Assembly (NCBI GenBank): GCA_003615045.1
Contig: ML014218.1
Location: 1-63,798 of the forward strand
DNA length: 63,798 nucleotides
Source of the DNA: Caulochytrium protostelioides
Lineage: Eukaryota > Chytridiomycota > Caulochytriomycetes > Caulochytriales > Caulochytriaceae
Reading direction: 5' to 3'
Positions within the stretch are counted from its first letter, which is position 1, and every line of letters starts with the position of its first letter. Position numbers and translations under genes: made by a program. Below the pieces are notes generated by a model. The model saw only the letters and a list, made by a program, of their open reading frames with translations, was not told the origin of the DNA and searched no databases. Below are positions 18,601 to 26,662 of the stretch, piece by piece.

Positions 18601-21152
18601 CGGAAGCGGCGCTCCAGCAAGCGTGCCGCGTCGACGACGCCGCCTCGGCGGTGCTGGAGGTCGTGCAGACCGACGGCGCGCGCGCGGCGCAGGCCGACTC
18701 CACCGACGGCGCCGTCGTCGTCGCCGCCGCCGCGCAGACGCATACCCACACGCACACGTCGGTGCTGCAGCAGCGCCTCGTGGCGATCCAGTCCATGACG
18801 GAGACAGTGCGATCGATCACGGTCGAACGTCACACCGTGCGGGCCGAGCGCGATGAGCAGGCCGCGTCGCGGGAGGCCGCCCTGCAGGCCCTCGAAGCCA
18901 CGCTCGCAACGGTCCGCGCCGAGGCCGCGGCGTATGAAGCGCGTGTCGCGGAGCTCGATGCCGCCCTGCTGAATGCCCGCGACGAGCTGGAAGACGCAAC
19001 GATGCACCGCGCCCGCGTCGAGACCGACAGCGCCGCCGAGCGCGCCCAGCTCGTGGCGGAGCTGGCGGCCGTCCGCGCGCAAGCGGAAGCCGACGTGGCC
19101 GCGGCGCGGGAGCAGATGCGCGCGGCCGAAGCCGCGCTCGAGACGCATCTGGCGCAGCACGCGGCGCTGGAGGACGAGGTGCGCCAGGCCGCGGCGCGCG
19201 AGGCCGAGCTCCAGGCTGCCGTGGCCTCGGCGGAGGCCGCGCTGCTCGATGCGACGGCGGTGCATGCGACGCGCGTGTCCGAGATCCAGCGCGACCTGAC
19301 GGCGCTCCAGGACGAGCTCGAGCAGCAGCGCCAAGCCGCGCTCGCGAGCGGGGACACGACGCTGCACGCCGAGCGCGAGGCCAGCGCGCTGGAAGCGAAG
19401 CTGGCCGCGCAGCACGCCGCGGCCGAGGTCGCGCGCCAGGCACTCGTGGACGCCCACGCCGCCGCGGTCGCCGAGCGCGAGCAAGCCGTCGCGGCGCTGA
19501 CGCGCGACCTCGACGCCGCGCAGGCCGAGCAGCACCGTCTGCAGGCTGCGTGCGACGCGAGCGAGGCCGCCCGGGACCGCGCCACGGCGCTCTCGATCGC
19601 CCAGATCGACCAGCTGACCGCGTCGCACGAGCAGCTCGTCAAGGAGATCGAGGCCGAGCTGAATGCGGCGCACGCCCAGGCGCTGGCCGCCAAGGAGCAG
19701 GCCCTCGTCGATCTCGGCGTCGCGCTGCACGACCGCGAGGCGCAGCTCCAGACCGCGCAGACCGAGCGGCAAGCCGCCGAGGCGCTGCGCGAAGCGGCCC
19801 AAGCCACGCTGGCGACGCTGCGCGGCGACCTGCGCGCGTCCGAGGAGCGCGTGACGCGCTGCCAGCAGCAGATCGGGGCGCTGGAGGTCGAGATCACGCA
19901 TCTGCGCCGCCAGCGCGAGCAGCTCGACCAGCGGCTCTCGGAGGCTCGCGAGCTCGCCGAGGCCCGCCGCCAGTCCGCCCTCGAGAGCAGCGCCATCGCC
20001 GAAGAAGCCGTCATGCGCGCCGAGCGCGCCGAGCAGCAGCTCACCGACGTCCGCGCCACGTCGCAGACGCGTCACCGCGCACGCAGTCAGACGCGCTCCG
20101 AGAACGGCGCCGTGACGGCCGCCGACGACCAGGACCGCACCCTCGTCCCGTCGGCCGAGTACTCGCTGAGCGTGCCCAGCCCGGGCGGCGGGACGGCGAC
20201 GACGACCGTCACGACGCGCAAATCGACGACCAAGCTCGTGGTCACGTCGTCGCACGCGATGCACCAGAACCACGCGCTGCTCTCGCCCTCCGGCCGCGTC
20301 CGCGGCAACAAGCGCGTCTCGCTCGAGCGCCGCAGCTCGACCGTCATTGACGGCGGCAAGCGGCTGTGCAACACGCCGCCTGAGACGATCGCTGCGGCCG
20401 GAGCGGCAGCGACGACGACGACGACAACGACGCAGTCGCAGTCGCGCGAGTCGCGCGAGGTGTACGACGAGAGCCTGACGATGGGCAGCGGCGGCGAAAG
20501 CATCACGCTGATGCACCCGCCGCGCTCGCCTGGCGGCCGCTCGCAGAGCCGCTCGCCGCGCGCGTCGTCGGCGACCGCCGCCGGCCCGTCAGGCACCTGC
20601 GTCGTGCTCCCGAACCCTGGCCGCGGCCGCGTGATCGCGTTCTCGGGCTTCAAAAACGGCACGCCATACCCGCTCGAGCTGAAGCAACGCATCATGGACG
20701 CCGTCACGTCGCTGCCGTGGGCCTCGCTGTCGACGGTCGGCACGGACGAGTACGACCCGCTCGCGACGCACGTGATCGCGCCGCCGACGTCGCGCACGCT
20801 CAAGACCTTCACGGCGAGCCTCGCCGGCATCTGGATCATCACCAACCCGGACTGGGTCCTCGACTCGCTGCAGGCCAAGCAGTGGCTGCCGGAGGCCGCC
20901 TACGGGTACCGCTTTAACGAGCGGCCCTTCGCGGGCAAGACGTTCGCGCTGACGCCGGCCTTCAAGCGCATCAACCCGACCGACCAGCACCGCCACCGGT
21001 ATGCCGTAACGCTGCTCTCGATGCACGGCAAGATCATTGACGACGTCAACCGCGCCGACTACCTCATCACCGCGGGCGAAAAGATCCAGGGCCGCAAGAC
21101 CTTGACGTTCACCTCGCTCATTCGCATGATCCCGCAGCCGCCGGGCGCATAG
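12663..21152 (+). CDS. Giant coiled-coil protein with C-terminal tandem BRCT domains
   Basis: A single 2829-residue open frame without introns. Residues 1-190 are disordered, with a DHDHDHDHDH run near 85-95. A short RS-rich patch (SRAGSRSRSRSRSP) lies near 465. From about 200 to 2480 the protein is nearly continuous Ala/Glu/Thr/Gln coiled coil. This includes heptads of the type ETQSTLx (15,000-15,400) and six 14-residue repeats (16941-17192). Two related Thr/Val/His-rich patches with TVHSVHETT and SITVERHTV interrupt it. The C-terminal 175 residues form a tandem BRCT-like module: VIAFSGFKNG, then HVIAPPTSRTLKTFTASLAG, IWIITNPDWVLDSL and a second repeat with FKRINPTD, ADYLITAGEKIQGRKT. BRCT pairs commonly bind phosphoproteins in DNA-damage or mitotic complexes. 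A spindle-pole or chromatin scaffold is plausible but inferred. It converges with the PDE gene, 136 bp between the two coding ends. Confidence 0.85.
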   Translation: MLSSAAPAADGPAAATDSAAHAAAAAASAGSTKPPAVPFVVPLSTATTTTTTTKTSKRALHTTTHRTSNASASVMGALSDRDHDRDHDHDHDHDHEADRTSGRDTVIEAAAAAAEAEVAEVDARIDRAFDAMDETIDGADGTAIDDTTWANADPVSASSASSASSLPPSVAPASALSSPSPLPSALLPDVPKALSAAACLAKLDAIAQNALIAHLDKTLCAEIRAFLAKPLEVEALHAERRATLQERIRTLRRRLIVSENRESALRASCEALSTRVTSAHVANAALTDRAADLQTRLDATQSSYTALQAAHGQAQADLAEAMATRRRIQQQLEATIAELEEAHAVIAQLRAALADRPDPDVLRALNAEKTVLADQVAQLAATLEESKVEIVRLAAHADTLRALHATQTSELEHQCAAARTRLAEAEAKLATVAVTRDTAHSATRDGATTHASHTLTATSPGSPRSRAGSRSRSRSRSPCPPLTRKLSERTVSIETVTKTHTETKTLLAEKVAALTAQAAIAAELAAERDAVVAERDAAVAQHQHQQHAHDELAQQLAALQAEHTRAQATWQAERDRLAATAAEAAAAQAAAEAAAEAAAEAAAQAAASTKDADPAAAADTPMTDLALASTAGLVPHEFRETRTVHSVHETTRRATMEQTVETVMERHVEDVRSVRHETMTGEAPRSIDPAVLEAQQAEREAAERRCAELEDELTALRQTEAQSEARVAALSQQLQTAEDALAAARDALAQSEARAAALAQTLAETETTLADTQAALTELRSALAESQSALAESQSALQASESALSETRTALTESQSTLRETQSTLIETQSSLDGTKATLDETQSTLKDTQHALSESQSAFAASQTQLNETQTELRETQTQLNETRSELSTTQTTLTTTLTELTETRSTLQDTHTTREATTASLEAQVAALEQSLQDAQAAQHDAAQAAAEHAVAQAALQAQASELEAARDAAVAAAAQAQAALAAQTARVAQLEADAEVQTARVAQLEADAAAAQQSHAQQHAEALAEWAASRAHLEGELARVAQALADRQAELEAVQAQAQDDHETLESSRTAFEADAARFNERVAVLDAATQVAQQRATAAEDALAQLRTASAADAARATERLDALTQLVEAAQAATTDTQLRLTSALARVSELEGDVARQQTAHAAETRASRRQVAELEAALALAQTAAADAQTALAAATTRGDALADTLAEAETTHAEALAAAASTRAALEATVASLTARVAELEAQLAAADARSADADRALAAAADETERRVADLEAELATALADAADLQQTIDTTREMTERDAARWADRTAALETAEARVTQLEAALAAALAAHSETEAALTAERDAARARVRELEHELAAVAARLEETQAALDTTAADRDAAAARLARVAGERDTLAAQLAAAETDRDAAQVRVLAVEAERDTAQARVTETETERDAARMRVTALETERDAALTRASDLEAERDTAQTHVTALEAERDAAHARVSETEAERDAAQTRVTELEAAVADAQTALDRATADAAATTAAMAAERDAALARVAAIEADLASLTAARDAALARVQALETEHATAQTRAVDADAERDAAQIRVTALEAELATAQTHVSALEAERDLAQARVTELEAERDAAQTRVAELETELATAHTTLTETRTTLETTTRSITTDRAAVEDRVAQLTTERDAALASVAQLEAQRHEAQTALTEAQAALTEARTARDAAEATRCETETLLKLTQSTLAETEASLQTATTQRAEDAAALADRVAQAEASQADAEAAQAAAEAQYTAACDAWDAARVQLEADRAAAQDRATQLEAELAAAADRATQLETELTAATEHATQLETELAAATARAAEAGAALDQTRSATEADQSALAARAAALEADLAAAQAQCAALQADLDAARAAAAAAATALEQRESEWQAQLAVAQTTSCEQSERADTAEAECASLAAQLAAAQADLAAKEANLAATAADLALALEASAKAEAALQQACRVDDAASAVLEVVQTDGARAAQADSTDGAVVVAAAAQTHTHTHTSVLQQRLVAIQSMTETVRSITVERHTVRAERDEQAASREAALQALEATLATVRAEAAAYEARVAELDAALLNARDELEDATMHRARVETDSAAERAQLVAELAAVRAQAEADVAAAREQMRAAEAALETHLAQHAALEDEVRQAAAREAELQAAVASAEAALLDATAVHATRVSEIQRDLTALQDELEQQRQAALASGDTTLHAEREASALEAKLAAQHAAAEVARQALVDAHAAAVAEREQAVAALTRDLDAAQAEQHRLQAACDASEAARDRATALSIAQIDQLTASHEQLVKEIEAELNAAHAQALAAKEQALVDLGVALHDREAQLQTAQTERQAAEALREAAQATLATLRGDLRASEERVTRCQQQIGALEVEITHLRRQREQLDQRLSEARELAEARRQSALESSAIAEEAVMRAERAEQQLTDVRATSQTRHRARSQTRSENGAVTAADDQDRTLVPSAEYSLSVPSPGGGTATTTVTTRKSTTKLVVTSSHAMHQNHALLSPSGRVRGNKRVSLERRSSTVIDGGKRLCNTPPETIAAAGAAATTTTTTTQSQSRESREVYDESLTMGSGGESITLMHPPRSPGGRSQSRSPRASSATAAGPSGTCVVLPNPGRGRVIAFSGFKNGTPYPLELKQRIMDAVTSLPWASLSTVGTDEYDPLATHVIAPPTSRTLKTFTASLAGIWIITNPDWVLDSLQAKQWLPEAAYGYRFNERPFAGKTFALTPAFKRINPTDQHRHRYAVTLLSMHGKIIDDVNRADYLITAGEKIQGRKTLTFTSLIRMIPQPPGA
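12904..12945. repeat. CATGAC hexamer microsatellite, in frame
   Basis: Repeats of GACCAT/CATGAC encode the Asp-His run near the N-terminus of the giant coiled-coil protein. The hexamer keeps the frame, so copy-number change would only alter run length. Confidence 0.8.
16941..17192 (+). repeat. Six tandem 42-bp repeats (14 residues) in the coiled coil
   Basis: Six consecutive 14-residue units of consensus ERDAAQTRVTALEA, i.e. two heptads each, vary by a few residues. The pattern indicates internal duplication within the coiled-coil rod. More diverged copies continue to about 17,600. Confidence 0.85.
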
Positions 21153-21194
21153 CCGCTCTCGCTACATCGGCGATCGGCTCCATCCATTCAGGGG

Positions 21195-21237
21195 TTGTTT
21201 CGTCACATAGAGATATAAAAAAAAAGTGACGACAAAC
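21195..21237. terminator. Stem-loop with A-run between convergent gene ends
   Basis: CGTCAC (21201-21206) pairs with GTGACG (21226-21231). The loop contains ATATAAAAAAAAA. It lies between the stops of the BRCT and PDE genes, where both transcripts should end. A role in 3'-end formation is inferred only from position. Confidence 0.25.
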
Positions 21238-21288
21238 GATCGCATCGACACCATCGGGGGGCGAGCCCCCAGGGCTCTCTGTTCTTCG

Positions 21289-24195
21289 CTACTTGACGAC
21301 GACCTTGCCGAGTTCGGTCGACTGCTGTCGCCAGTACTCGCGGTTGGCATTCAGGTTCTGGATGGCCTCAAACTGGCCCTGCGGGTCGATGTACATGCCC
21401 CAGGCCTCGAAGAGCGGCATCACAATGTAGTCGATGAAGGAGCTCTGGCACTTGGGCACCTGCGGCGCCTGCCGGTCCATGAACGTCGAGACGGGTAGGC
21501 CGCGCGCGCGCTCCTGGTCGCCCTGGTTGTAGAACTCCTCCATGATCAGGTGCGTCCACTTGAGACTGATCTCGCGGGGCTTGGCGGCGTTCGAGATGTC
21601 GCCGCACTTGATGGCCGTGTTGAGGATGAGCTGCCGGTCCTTCACGTCGGTGACGACCATGCCGCCGCCGGCCATCTTGCTCTTGAACTTGGTCATGCGC
21701 TCAAAGTGGCCCGCCATGTCGGTCGCCAGCACCATGCCCACGATGACGGCGCGGATCGCGGTGAAGCGCTCGCCGACGAACCCGGAGAGCGGGTTGTCGC
21801 GCGGGTCGCCGAACATGATGGCGAAGGCCTTCGCGCAGTGGTGGTTCTCCAGGACGGAGGTGTCGTTGTAGCGAATCGCGAGCTGGTGGTCGCTGTTGAT
21901 GAGGAACGCGTTGTTGACGCCGAGGTGGTCGACGTCGTGGACGGCGGCGGCAATGAAGGCCGCGAGGCACTCTTCGGTCGTGATGACCTGCGCGAGGCCC
22001 ATCTGCGAGACAAAGTAGTGCAGCGCGTGCATCACGTCGGCGGCGTGCGCGGAGTTGTGGTACGGCACCTTGCGGTACGACCCCTCGACGCGCCGCAGAA
22101 AGTTGCGCATCACGTCGGGGTCGATCCCGAGCGTCTGCTCGAAGTTGTGGTACTCGAAGATGGCCATGCCCAGGTAGTACAGGGGCTGGCCCTGCGTGAG
22201 CTCCTGGAGCGCGACGAGGTCGAAGCTCCACGCGTTCATGTCCCCGAGGAACGTCGCAATGCGCTCCTCGCTGATCGCGGACAGCGGCGCGGCGGGCGGG
22301 CTGAACGGCAGCGAGGGCGCGAGCGTGATGGGCACGAGCTGGTGGGCCGAGGCGGCCGGATGCGGGATCGCCGAGGAGGACGTGGCCTGGAGCAGGCCGA
22401 GCGGGCCGAGCGGGCCCGGGAAGGCACCGTTGCCCGTGCCGCCGCGCTGGATCTCGCGCGCGACGCTGAGGCTCAGATGCGGCGCGCTGCCGGCGTTCGA
22501 GTAGTGCGTGTGCATGACGCTGCCCGGGCGCGAGCCCTGGCTGGGCGCTTGGGTGTTCTGGTTCATGATCATGTTGGTGAGCCACTGGTTGACCTCGCCG
22601 TCCATCGCGTCCTTGTTGACGCGCAGCAAGTTCGGCAGGAACAGCTGGTTGGACGAGAGGACCTCGACGACAAAGTCGAGCTCCTCGCTCGCGTCGCTGT
22701 CGAGGCGGTTCGACGCCTGGATCTGGCGGATGCACGCAATGACTTTGGTGATGGGCGAGTCCAGGTCGAGCAGGGGCTCGGCGCGCGGCTGGATCTTGTT
22801 CAGCTGCAGCGTCAGATCCGCGTTCTGCTGCTTGAGCCGCTGCACGAGCAGCCCGCGCTCGACGCGGGCCAACGCATACTTGTTCACAAACACCTGCAAG
22901 CGGCCGAGCGAGAGCACGACGACGAGGATGCCCGCGAGGACCACGCCCTCGAGCGCCCAGTTGATCTTGAGGTCGATCTTGAGATCACACACGTAGGTGT
23001 CGTCGGCGGTCAGGACCGGAGCATACCCCTGCCAGCACTGGCACTGGATCTCCCCCGAGATGGGCCGCTGGCACGCGGTCGGCTTCGCCGCGAACGCAAA
23101 GGCGTTCGGCCAGCGGTAGGTCTGCAGCGGGCCTACGGCCATCAGGAGGCCGAGGGTGGTCACGTAGCACGCATAGAAGAGAAACGCGCCGAGCGCCAGC
23201 CGGCGCCGCAAGCGCCGCTCGCCGATCTGCAGGAAGATCAGCATACACGTCGTGAACCAGACGACGCCCAGGATTTCGTGCGCCTGGCGTGACATGAGCT
23301 GGAAGACAAAGAAGCCGGCGAAGGACCACGCCATGGGGAACACGGAGATGGCGCGGCGGTCGCTGAGCAGGCCGCCGGCGAGCTGGGCGAGCACGACGGC
23401 GCTGAGGTAGATGAGAAACCACCACCACGCGACCGGCATCCAGCCGAGCGCTGCCGCACAGAACAGCATCATGGCGCCCATCACGGCATGCATCTGGCTC
23501 AGCAGCGCGATCGGACCCGTCACGGGCTCCAGGCTCGCGCGCAGATCGGAGTGGCTCGTGCGGCTCAGCGAGGACCCGGTGCACAGCGACGCCGACGCGC
23601 GGCGCTGCCAGTCGCGCACGTCGGACCGCGAGCACCCGAGCGGCGGCAGCGGCGTCGACGGCGTCGTGCCCGGCTTGCCGTGGCGCGCGTGGCCGGCGAC
23701 GGCGCTCCCGCCGCGCGGGTCATGCACGCCGTGATGAGGCCGCGCTCCGTTAGCGCTCAGCGGGCCGCCGCCGCTGCTCGTGCCGGCCAAGCCGGCGGCG
23801 CTGCCGCTCCCGCCGCCGCCGGAGGGGTCAGGGACCATCCGCGAGAAATGGGTCGGCACGCCGATGTCGATGCTGGGCATCTTGATGATGTGCGGGTTGG
23901 CGACGAAGGAGACGGTGCTGCCGCGGCGGTCGCCGGGGTCGCCGCGTGGCACGTAGCCGGGATGCATCAGACTGGGGTTGAACGCGGAGCCCTGCCGTGT
24001 GAGTCCAGGCATGGTGCCGGACGCCTGGCCGCTGGAGGTGGCGCGGGATACCGGGACCGGGAGGTGCGGCGCGTCGTCGGCGGGCGCCGAGCTCGCAGTG
24101 CCCGGCAGCGGCGCCGGGGGCCACGGCGCGGCAGCGGTGGCAGTGGCAGCGGTGGCAGCGGGTGGATGCCCGCCCGGGAACGACGTGCTCGCCAT
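21289..24195 (-). CDS. Membrane-bound class I cyclic-nucleotide phosphodiesterase
   Basis: A 968-residue enzyme expected to hydrolyse cAMP and/or cGMP. Start ATG at 24195 (MASTSFPGG); further upstream the frame has only TTG. The first 230 residues are disordered. About six transmembrane segments follow (e.g. MHAVMGAMMLFCAAALGWM, WWWFLIYLSAVVLAQLAGGL, WSFAGFFVFQLM, LALGAFLFYACYVTTLGLLM), then a loop with four Cys (TACQRP, IQCQCW, YVCDL), a last helix and a coiled-coil linker. The catalytic domain has HNSAH (713-717), HDVDH (753-757) with the metal-binding His and Asp, and IKCGDISN with D866, the full class I HD signature. Cyclic-nucleotide preference cannot be read with confidence. The polytopic sensor-like N-terminus suggests a membrane-located or signal-responsive enzyme. 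Divergent from the CNB/F-box gene. Confidence 0.92.
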   Translation of the reverse strand: MASTSFPGGHPPAATAATATAAAPWPPAPLPGTASSAPADDAPHLPVPVSRATSSGQASGTMPGLTRQGSAFNPSLMHPGYVPRGDPGDRRGSTVSFVANPHIIKMPSIDIGVPTHFSRMVPDPSGGGGSGSAAGLAGTSSGGGPLSANGARPHHGVHDPRGGSAVAGHARHGKPGTTPSTPLPPLGCSRSDVRDWQRRASASLCTGSSLSRTSHSDLRASLEPVTGPIALLSQMHAVMGAMMLFCAAALGWMPVAWWWFLIYLSAVVLAQLAGGLLSDRRAISVFPMAWSFAGFFVFQLMSRQAHEILGVVWFTTCMLIFLQIGERRLRRRLALGAFLFYACYVTTLGLLMAVGPLQTYRWPNAFAFAAKPTACQRPISGEIQCQCWQGYAPVLTADDTYVCDLKIDLKINWALEGVVLAGILVVVLSLGRLQVFVNKYALARVERGLLVQRLKQQNADLTLQLNKIQPRAEPLLDLDSPITKVIACIRQIQASNRLDSDASEELDFVVEVLSSNQLFLPNLLRVNKDAMDGEVNQWLTNMIMNQNTQAPSQGSRPGSVMHTHYSNAGSAPHLSLSVAREIQRGGTGNGAFPGPLGPLGLLQATSSSAIPHPAASAHQLVPITLAPSLPFSPPAAPLSAISEERIATFLGDMNAWSFDLVALQELTQGQPLYYLGMAIFEYHNFEQTLGIDPDVMRNFLRRVEGSYRKVPYHNSAHAADVMHALHYFVSQMGLAQVITTEECLAAFIAAAVHDVDHLGVNNAFLINSDHQLAIRYNDTSVLENHHCAKAFAIMFGDPRDNPLSGFVGERFTAIRAVIVGMVLATDMAGHFERMTKFKSKMAGGGMVVTDVKDRQLILNTAIKCGDISNAAKPREISLKWTHLIMEEFYNQGDQERARGLPVSTFMDRQAPQVPKCQSSFIDYIVMPLFEAWGMYIDPQGQFEAIQNLNANREYWRQQSTELGKVVVK

Positions 24196-24312
24196 CCTCG
24201 CGGGCGCTCGCGCTCGCCCGAGGCGGCCTCGCGCCAATCACGCCGCTGCCCGCGCCCGAGTCAAGAGCAAACAAACGCACGCCTCGGACGACCCGGGAAT
24301 CGGGGTGGCCGG

Positions 24313-24398
24313 GGCGACGGCGGCAGCGACGGCGGCAGCGACGGCGGCAGCGACGGCGGCAGCAACGGCGGCAGCAACGGCGGCAGCGACGGCGACGC
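24313..24398. repeat. 12-bp tandem repeat (GGCGGCAGCGAC)n
   Basis: About seven copies with small variation (AGCGAC/AGCAAC), about 120 bp upstream of the PDE start codon on the divergent side. Confidence 0.8.
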
Positions 24399-26277
24399 GC
24401 CGTGAACGAAACGCGGACCGTCCGTCACTCGCTCTCAACCCAGCGTCCGACGACGCGCCCCCGCACGGCGCAGGCGGGCACAGCGACCGTCACGGCGCGG
24501 AGGCGCGTCGCGGAACGCGCTGCCGTCGGCGCTGCGCCGCCGTGCGCGCCGACCGCCGACCGCCGCCGACCGCGCCTCGCGCCGTGCGGCCGCCACGTGG
24601 CGTGCGAGACAACGCGCGCGCGCGCGCGCGATCGGCAACGCAGGGCGGGACGCCGGGGCGCCGTCGCCAAACACCGCGCGGGCGGAGCAGCACGCGAAGG
24701 CGCGGCGGCGAGGTGGCGCAGCCGGGCAGAAGGGGGAAAGCGGCGGGCGGCAGGCACCACGCACGTGGCGTCGGTCGGTCGGTCAATCAAGCGGTCGGTC
24801 GGACGGGTGTCCCGGGGCGGGTCCGGACAGGGCCGAGAGCGACGGCGCGCGGTCGCGCGGGTGGACGTCCTCGACCGAGGCGCGGAGTCAGGCGCCGCAC
24901 GGCGTCGACGTCGCCGCGGGGCAATGTCGAGGACTCGTGGTATCAAAAAAAAATGGTGTCGCGAACGATCGAGCAGGCGTCGGTGCTTCGGTCAGGCGCC
25001 GGGTCCACGAAGGTCCACCGAGCCGATCCGCCGCGAAGCAACCTGGCCAGGGGGCGATCTGACAATGCACGGCAGCGGCGGCGGCAAGGGCGAGCAGCAC
25101 GGCGGTGGCAGGCACGTGGTGGGCACGGTGGGCGGTGGGCGGTCCAACCGTCGCCTGGGTGGCACCACGTGGCGCCAGCAAGCGCATGTATACTCCGTGA
25201 CGACGTCGGGCGACGGCGTCCTGGCGCCGGTGTCGCGTCGGGAGCCGCGTCCGACGGCGTTTTCACGTGGCGGCCCGTGCTTCCCCTCCGTCCCCACGCG
25301 CATCCGCCACCCCATCCGGCGCTTGCCGGTCGGCGCCCGGCGCCTTCCTGCTAACGTGATCACGGGCACCCGCCTCGGGTTCCACCCTCGTCACTCCGAA
25401 ACCCGCGGTCCTGCGGGAGGGCCGTCACGGCCGTGGACGCGCTGGTCCGGTGGGTGGTGCGGGAGGCGGGAGGCGGGAGGCGGGATGGTCTAGCATGAGG
25501 CGGCATGAGGAGGAGCCCGTGGGCGCAGCCGGTGGGGAGTGCCGGCGGCCTGAAGGTCCGACCTGCCGCGGCGGGTCGGCGGCGGCGGCGGCGGCGGCGG
25601 CATCCACCTCCTCCTCCTCAGCATCAGCAGCCGCCGCCGCCGCCGCCGCTGCATCCATCGACGCCCACACAGAGATCCCTCCACCTCCCACCCGCCGGCC
25701 ACAGGGCTCAGCGCCTGGGCGCCTGCGAGGGCGCCCGCGCGGCAGCCGACGCCGACGTCGCACGAGGCGTCGGCGTCGGCCTTTGCGCAGCGCGTCCGGC
25801 GCGTCCGGCAGGGCCGGCGCTGAGGGCCAGGGACCGCCTGATCCCGCCGCTCGGTCGGTCGGCCGAGCAGTCGGTGGGTGGGTCGCTCGCCGCCGGGTCC
25901 GCCCGCCCGCCGCAGGACCGCGTGGACGGCGGCCGAGTGATGCGGGCAGCGATCGCCGCCGCCGCCGATCGATCGATCCGGGCGCCGCTTGGGTCCACCA
26001 TGGCCGCGACGCGTCGCGTCGCGTTGCATCGCGTCGTGTCGCGTCGCGTCGCGCGTCGCGCGGTCGGGCCGGCGGCCGGCGGCGGTGGAAACAAAGGCGC
26101 CGCGGGCCGCCGCGACCGTCCCCTCCGGCGACAAGGCACCACGCGTCGCGGGACGGCGCCGACGCCGCCGTCGGTGGCGCGGCGCCCCCGCGGCCGCCGC
26201 GAGGCCGCCGCCGAGAGGCCGTGCGTGGCCGACCCGCACGCGTCGGCGTGGCCGTGATCGCCGTCGCGTCCCCCCCC

Positions 26278-26309
<32 letters not shown>

Positions 26310-26565
26310 CGTCGCTTTTCCCCGAACGCGTGGTCGGTCCGCCGGCCGAGGTGGATCCCGGGAAATATCCCAGAGCACGAGCGGCCGCGCGGATCGCTAC
26401 GACGCCGGCCGCGCGTGCCCGCGGGCGCGCATCGCGCGACCCGAGCGAACTCGCCCAGGCCCCGTGCCCCAGCATCACATCGGTACCACCGAGGGCGCCA
26501 GCACCCGGCCCAGGGAACAGGGAACAGGGAACAGGACGCGCGACCCTGTCGCCGGCGTCGCCCCG

Positions 26566-26574
26566 ACAGCGACC

Positions 26575-26615
<41 letters not shown>

Positions 26616-26662
26616 GACGATGAGGACGATGATGAGGACGATGACAAGGACGGCCACGCAGG
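26566..26662. repeat. GACAGC hexamer array followed by GATGAG/GAC-rich tract
   Basis: Consecutive CGACAG hexamers pass into GACGATGAGGACGATGATGAGG. It is intergenic. Confidence 0.75.

Noticed and set aside
17871-20516. 881-residue open frame on the strand opposite the giant coiled-coil gene
   Set aside because: It is the antisense shadow of GC-rich, Ala/Glu-repetitive coding DNA: its composition (Arg, Leu, Gly) is the mirror of the sense codons and it has no domain. The same holds for 15482-17905.
22880-23520. Membrane part of the phosphodiesterase as a microbial rhodopsin (as in choanoflagellate Rh-PDE)
   Set aside because: Only about six helices are seen, the last one lacks a retinal-binding Lys, and the Cys-rich loop does not fit rhodopsin.
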